Source: Symbiodinium natans (taxonomy: Eukaryota > Sar > Dinophyceae > Suessiales > Symbiodiniaceae). Taken from it: 64,000 bases of DNA. The stretch covers positions 1 to 64,000 of the forward strand of contig CAJNDS010002215.1 in assembly GCA_905221605.1 (NCBI GenBank), written 5' to 3'. The position numbers and the translations under genes were made by a program. Below the pieces are notes generated by a model that worked only from the letters and a program-made list of their open reading frames with translations, was not told where the DNA came from and searched no databases. This document shows, piece after piece, positions 58,800 to 64,000 of the stretch; the stretch's first letter is position 1, and every line of letters starts with the position of its first letter.

Positions 58800-60770
58800 A
58801 GATACCAAATACTCCATTTCACCTGAACTGCTTGTTTCGACGCCACTATGGAAACTACCTAGTGGGAACTCACGGATGAGCCTAGGGAGGTGGCGTTCAC
58901 ACCCGAGCACTCACCCCTCCCGGAGTGAGGTGGCGTCCGACACCTTGCCCGAAAAGCGCGCCGACCAGCGTCTGTTGTGGCATCGGCATCGCGTGCTTCC
59001 CACCGAGGCAACAACTAAATCGCTTGGCAGCAACGGTTACTGCAGGTACAAGAAGGCCTGGGCAAGGGAAAAACTGGATAAGTGTGGAAGGTGGTTTTGA
59101 TGCAAATAGTTCGCATTTTGCGAACCGCACTCTGTGCTCTTTCAACACGGCACGAATTCTGCCACTACTGGTCTACTACGACCTCTTCGTGTTCTGAGAG
59201 AGGGCCGTTTCACCGCAGGAGTCGATTGTGGTTGCTTTGTTTTCCTTTTGGGTGTGGTGTTTTGTTTTGTTTGTTGTGTTGCTCCTCCAAGTAGCTCATC
59301 GTCTCACCTCGTTGCAATAGACCGGCCCACTGTGCTGCTGGTGTGGTAAAGGGGCGTCCGCGTACGGAGTCCCCTGGACAGGTTTGCCAACCACGTCCTT
59401 GAACCCTCAAAAAGATGCGCTGGACAGTTTGGATCCTTTGAGTGCGATACTTGGCAGATGTAATTGAAATACAGATGGAGCAGGCGTATTAACTTGACAT
59501 CTTTGGCTTAAGTGTCAAGCTACTCAAAACAACCCTACCAGGCTTCAGGATAATGTTGGGTTTCTTTGAGAACAAAGACCTTGCTAACCGCTGAGCTGGA
59601 TCCAGGGAGTCCAAAAAGATGTTCTGGTTTTGGTCATTGGCCTTATCTCCAGGGACATTCAGGCTGGTCCAGGCTCCATAAGGATGCACTGCAAATGGTG
59701 CCATCTCTTTCAGGACAAGCTTTCCAAGTAGGGAAGCTTGGTGACCATACTCTGTAAGTGCTTGTGTCTGTTTAGCTGCAGGAAACCTTGTTGTTTTCCT
59801 TGTTGCTTGTAGTCATGAGCATGCTCAATTTTTCTTGCTTTGTTAACAAGAAGCTCAGCATTTGTGAGAGTGGGGGAATGAACCCAGCTCCACTGTTTTC
59901 CTTCAGCCTGCTGGTTCTTACCAGCAGTTGGGGTTCACTAGCTCCAACCCTCGGCAGGATTGGAGCTGGGGTGACCCAACCCCAACCCACCTTGACCCAG
60001 GATTAAGCTAACGTTGGGGTATGCTCCTTTTTTTTACCTGTTGCGGCTTAGACTACTTGTCATCCGCGGCGGAGTCAGCATGCATAGCCGGGAATAACCA
60101 AGCATGTCTGCAAGACGTTTGCTTGGTTTACCTTCACATCTTTTGTTTATGTTTTGTCATTTTTCGAAAACGCCTCTCCAAGCTTGTTTTTGTTTTTTGT
60201 TTTCGCTAGCGGTCAAGGTGTTGATGAGTCTACCACTTTTCGGTTGAACTTGGAAAAAGGCTTTTGCTTTGCCTCTTTTTTTGGAAACTTGTCAAGTTTG
60301 AGGCCCGAGCATGAAGGCATGAACGCAACCTTTTTTTGTCGCCAGTGGAAAAAGGATGAAGTCGAGCGGCTTGCGAGTGGCGTTCAGCCTTGGCAAAAAC
60401 CTTTTTACTTCTTTACCTTGGCTCAAATTTCAAATTTCTCGAAAATTTCAGTGGAATCGCATTTTGGATTCTTCCCTTTGATTGTTCGAAACCCAGAAGA
60501 ATGGATAAGTTGCAATAATCATTCAAGTTCCACCTCCCTCGAAGCTGTTTTTTGTATTTCCTTGCATACAATGCCCCCGTCTCACCTTCATGATGTGCAG
60601 GCTCAGACTCACACAGCGATTGCAATGATTTCACATGGTTGCGCATGATCTGGGGACATTCAATGCGCCCCGACCTGTATTGATGTGTACAATGTTGTGA
60701 AACACAGAAGCACTTGTTCGTGGAGACACAGCCAAAAGTCAGTCTTTTCGACAGTTGCTGAGTAGTCAGC
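58800..60770. other. no confident gene
   Basis: The longest frame, plus 60154-60648 (164 codons), reads FRLNLEKGFCFASFFGNLSS and RQWKKDEVERLASGVQPW but is F/S-rich, has no motif, and sits in T-rich DNA, so I do not call it. Everything else is short. Confidence 0.35.
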
Positions 60771-62215
60771 TGTTTACATGTGTGCACCGAGATGCGGGAA
60801 GAAGGGAAGGTTGATGGATCGGTGATCGCCTCAAGCCGGACAACCTCCTTGATGGCTCAGCGCTCGGACTGTTGGAGCCACTCAGGCTCGTGTTCCAGGT
60901 TCTCGGGAATCACGTTGTTAGAAAAAGTTATTGAAGCCAAGGTTCCTGACTCGACTGCGTTGGTGTTTGTGCGCCACATGCTCAACGGGAGGTTGGGAGT
61001 GCGCACTTACGGGCCCGGTCCGGTGGATTGATGCAGCCTCCAAGGGACGAAGCAGCTGTAGTTTTCGGTTGCTGGGTGGAGGTCTTGACGTCCGACCTAT
61101 TGGGCGGAGAATCCTCCATCGAGTTGTTGCGAGTAGCAATCAGCAAGTTCGGGATGGTGCGTGAATGGTCTTCCAGCAGACTAGCGCTTGCGAGTTGGCA
61201 CGGACATAGGACCTTCACTGCGGTTCCTCTTCAACGTGCAAGGAGTGCCTGCATTCCTTGCACGGGTGGGGCGTGAAGAGCCGGCGCAATATCCTGGGTT
61301 GCGAGTCAGTTGGGAAATATGCCATTGTTGATTGTGAGAATGTGTTGGTTGCGAATGTCTTGTGACTCGTTGTTGCTTCCCTGTTGAACTCTAATGCAAC
61401 TTGCGCGATCCATGGCTGCTCCAGTCCGGCTGCTCAGGATATCGCAAAGAGTCTCTGTTGGTCAAAAGTGCATCACATACGTGGGATATTAGGACCACAT
61501 GCTTCCATAAAGTCGCTAGGCTGGATGCAGCCACTCATGCACATGTGCCAATCATGAACCTTCGAAGCATTCAGTTCCCACTGGGTCGTCCGGCTGACTA
61601 GCACTCATGAGTTGGCATGGGCTTTGGACCTTCCCTGCGCCTCGGGGCTTGGGGCTTGGTTGGAGTTTAGTGTTTAGGTTTAGGGCCTTAGGGTTTCATG
61701 CAGGGTAGCCCCAGCAATTTTCTGGCAAGGAATTAGATAATCTGCACACATTGAGCTTCCCCCCCGCGAAGTGAAGCGCACGCCGCCTTGTACTGATGTG
61801 AAACACGGAAGCGCTTGTTAGCGGAGACACAGCCAAGAGTCTTTTCGACAGCTGTTGATTAGTGAGCTTTTTACAGGTGTGCACCAAGATCAAGATGCGG
61901 GAAGAAGGGCGGGTTGATGGATCGGTGATTGCCTCAAGCCAGACAACCTCCTTGATGGCTCAGCGATCGGACTGTTGGAGCCACTCAGGCTCGTGTTCCA
62001 GGTTCTCCAGAACCGTGGTGCTTCGTGAAGCTTGGCTCGTTGAAGCCAAGTTACCTGACCCGATTGCGTTGGGCTTTGTGCGTCACATGCAAGTACACAC
62101 TTGTGGGCTAGGATGGATGCAACCACCAAGGTGCGGAACATACATACAGTAGCTTTCGGTTGCCAAGTGGAGGTCTTGGTGTCCAACCTTGTGGGTAGAA
62201 GAGCCTCCATCGAAC
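60770..62215. repeat. two diverged copies of a ~400-bp segment
   Basis: GATGCGGGAAGAAGGG through GATGGATCGGTGAT and GGCTCGTGTTCCAGGTTCTC occurs at 60790-61110 and again at 61895-62200, offset about 1.1 kb. The same plus-strand frame (VDGSVIASSRTTSLMAQRSD) is open in both, then stops. The shared frame hints at a decayed gene copied twice, but it is too short to call. Confidence 0.75.
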
Positions 62216-63800
62216 GATGTGCAGCTGTATCACAGCAGCAATTGTGGGGGGCCTTGTGCGCGCGGTCTTCCAGTTGACAGGCAGTGAGTTCGCGCGGAAT
62301 TGTAGACCATCACTGCCCGGCTTTTCTTCTCAAAGCAGAAAGGCTCCAAGCTGCTTGGGGACGTGTCCTCTGTGCAGATGCTAGCATAGAGGACCGAGTG
62401 AGACGGCTACGTCAGCTGTGTAGCCTGTGGGCTTGTTAATTGGCCTCTTGGACCTTCATGTTGGGGCTCATGTGCCAGGTTGCAGCATCGCGCCGCCCTC
62501 AGAAGTAGGGTAGGTGTGTTCTCGAAGAGTTCCGCAAGGGCGCACGAGCGCGCGCTTGCTGGTGCCAAGGGGTGCCTATGAGCATGTCTGCACGTATTGC
62601 GTGTTGCACTCCCCTTGTGCTGTTTTGTCCTCGCGCCGCCCTCAGAAGTAGGGAAGGCTTTGTCGCATTAATGGTGATGGGTCGCATCGTAAGATGTGCT
62701 ACTGCCGGTTGACTAGTTCTCGCGACTTGGCACGGGCTTCGGACTACTGTGGTTCCTCTTCAAAACAGCATCGACTCCAAGCTGCTTGTGCCTGAACTTT
62801 GCACAGGGTATGCCAGAATTGCAATTGAGCCGAGTGAAGCGGCTACGTAGCCTGCTGGTTCGCTAATTTCTGTTGTTCTGGTAGCCCCAGCACAAATTGG
62901 AATGTCGGCATGTCTTTAGGGGCTTTCCACAGCGCCTCCACGCCATCATTGCAGAAGGGGGGTGTCTCGGAGCTCTCGTCGCCATCCTTCGACAGTTGTT
63001 GATTGCGCTCTTTGTGGCCCCGACGTTTTAGTGTTTCAAGTGTCCAAATAGGCAAAGAACAGTTTTCTTGAATTCGGTGTTGTGTCTTGCAAAAAGTGTG
63101 CACTGGCATTTCAGCCCATTTTCAGAGCGTTCGAGAAGTGCGCACGCTTCGTAGGATCTTCCCAGCTGACACAATTCCGTCAGGGAACAAGTACAGGCAA
63201 GTTTCCGAGGGGGCTAGAATTTGGAGCGGGGCATGACGTGGCCTGATCCCCGAACGCTATCGGGAAGATCTGATTTTGGAACATGCTTGGCGTGCTTTGG
63301 GTCGGAAGGTGCCTTCAGAATGCTCTTGAAACGGTTTGGGAACGCTGAAAGCACAAGGGTTCCCAGAACACACCAAATGACCATGAGTGTTTTATTCACT
63401 TCAATGCTCCCCGACCGCCTGCCTCCCTCACCTCCACATCACACCTGAGCGCGCCCAAACTCGAAACGACACAAGCTTATTGGACCGTGCTTCGAACAGA
63501 ATGTAGTAATGCTTGTATACTGGTTTTTGGAATGATATCAGTTGAGAACTCCACATAGAGACTCTATCTCGTAGGGACTCTTGCAAGTCCAGTGCACCCT
63601 ACAAGAGAAGGCTGCCCTTCTGCGATCCATGGCTGCTCCAGTCCTGCCCAAGTCGCAAGTGCTTGGAAAGCCACCTTCGCACATCTTGGTGCGTGTGGGC
63701 CCGACTCGCGCACCTGACTGCGGGAGCACATGCTTCCAGAAAGCTAGGATGACTGCAGGCACTCATGCAACGGTGCGAACCATGCAGCATCGAAGTATTT
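61405..63800. repeat. dispersed repeat pair
   Basis: GCGATCCATGGCTGCTCCAG, and about 80 bp later an ACATGCTTCCA-type phrase and GCACTCATGCA, occurs at about 61409-61570 and 63619-63795. A separate GCGCCGCCCTCAGAAGTAGG phrase recurs at 62489 and 62632. All non-coding. Confidence 0.7.
62210..63610. other. no supported gene
   Basis: Only short frames on both strands, without motifs or strong repeat structure beyond the phrases noted in the neighbouring entry. Confidence 0.4.
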
Positions 63801-63916
63801 GGATCCGGGGGGGACAATCAACTCCTTCAGTCCTTTCCATCTAAGTTCTCTCGCGTCTCTCCATCCTTCTGAGCTCCGCTTCCGTTGAGAGGGCAAGTTG
63901 TGCAGATTTGGGCCGC

Positions 63917-64000
63917 AATGGAAGCAATGGAAGCAATGGAAGCAATGGAAGCAATGGAAGCAATGGAAGCAATGGAAGCAATGGAAGCAATGGAAGCATA
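63917..64000. repeat. 9-bp tandem repeat AATGGAAGC
   Basis: Nine or more perfect copies of AATGGAAGC run to the right edge of the window and probably beyond. Read in frame this is an Asn-Gly-Ser-type tripeptide, but no ORF supports it. Confidence 0.95.

Overview
The window looks like nuclear DNA of a dinoflagellate, most likely from the Symbiodiniaceae or a relative. Three things point there. (1) A tandem set of three decayed spliced-leader copies lies on the minus strand at 30742-30799 and matches the 3' half of the dinoflagellate leader (TTTGGCTCAAG). (2) The plant/dinoflagellate-type telomere heptamer TTTAGGG is scattered through the window and forms one dense interstitial block. (3) Coding density is low, with satellites, a Ty1/copia-like retroelement and LINE-like open frames. 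I see no rRNA gene, no convincing tRNA and no CRISPR array.

Left part (1-22 kb): mostly simple-sequence DNA, telomere-like blocks, satellites and short perfect palindromes, with a few short or broken reading frames. The most striking component is an 81-bp satellite (9.26-11.07 kb, and a degraded block at 12.23-12.97 kb). Each unit carries a stem-loop of the form GAGG-NNN-CCTC. Isolated stem-loops with the same core but compensated outer stems recur at 17.3, 17.5, 19.9, 20.05 and 20.3 kb. Three near-perfect palindromes around 6.4-6.7 kb show the same kind of compensated change.

Middle (22-31 kb): a probable spliced gene with a methyltransferase-like glycine motif (22.05-23.43 kb), an HMG-box/protein-kinase fusion gene (23.69-25.02 kb), two small unrecognised ORFs near 28.4-29.2 kb, and the spliced-leader relic.

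Right-centre (31.4-57.7 kb): a 26.3-kb composite retroelement bounded by two nearly identical 386/387-bp LTRs (TG...CA), with a tRNA primer-binding site after the left one. It encodes Gag with a CCHC knuckle, an aspartic protease, integrase, reverse transcriptase and RNase H in copia order. A methyltransferase-like domain follows RNase H, and an extra ORF lies in another frame between protease and integrase. Between pol and the 3' LTR are four head-to-tail modules that share the same 5' and 3' terminal sequences. One module is a LINE-like unit: a zinc-finger/coiled-coil ORF1, a large APE endonuclease-RT-RNase H ORF2, and a kinase-like ORF3. The other three modules are non-coding. All four are littered with a miniature hairpin, GGCCTC-stem-loop-stem-T-GAGG, whose inner stem varies by paired changes while one unpaired T is usually kept. 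Copies inside ORF2 and ORF3 are read in frame, mostly as Ala-Ser-x-x-Ala-Glu-Gly. I consider this hairpin-plus-module arrangement the best candidate for an undescribed system.

Right end (57.7-64 kb): a foldback element with inverted arms around a ~50-bp tandem array, microsatellites, locally duplicated non-coding segments and a 9-bp tandem repeat running off the window. No gene is confidently recognised there. All assignments come from reading the sequence; no similarity search was run.
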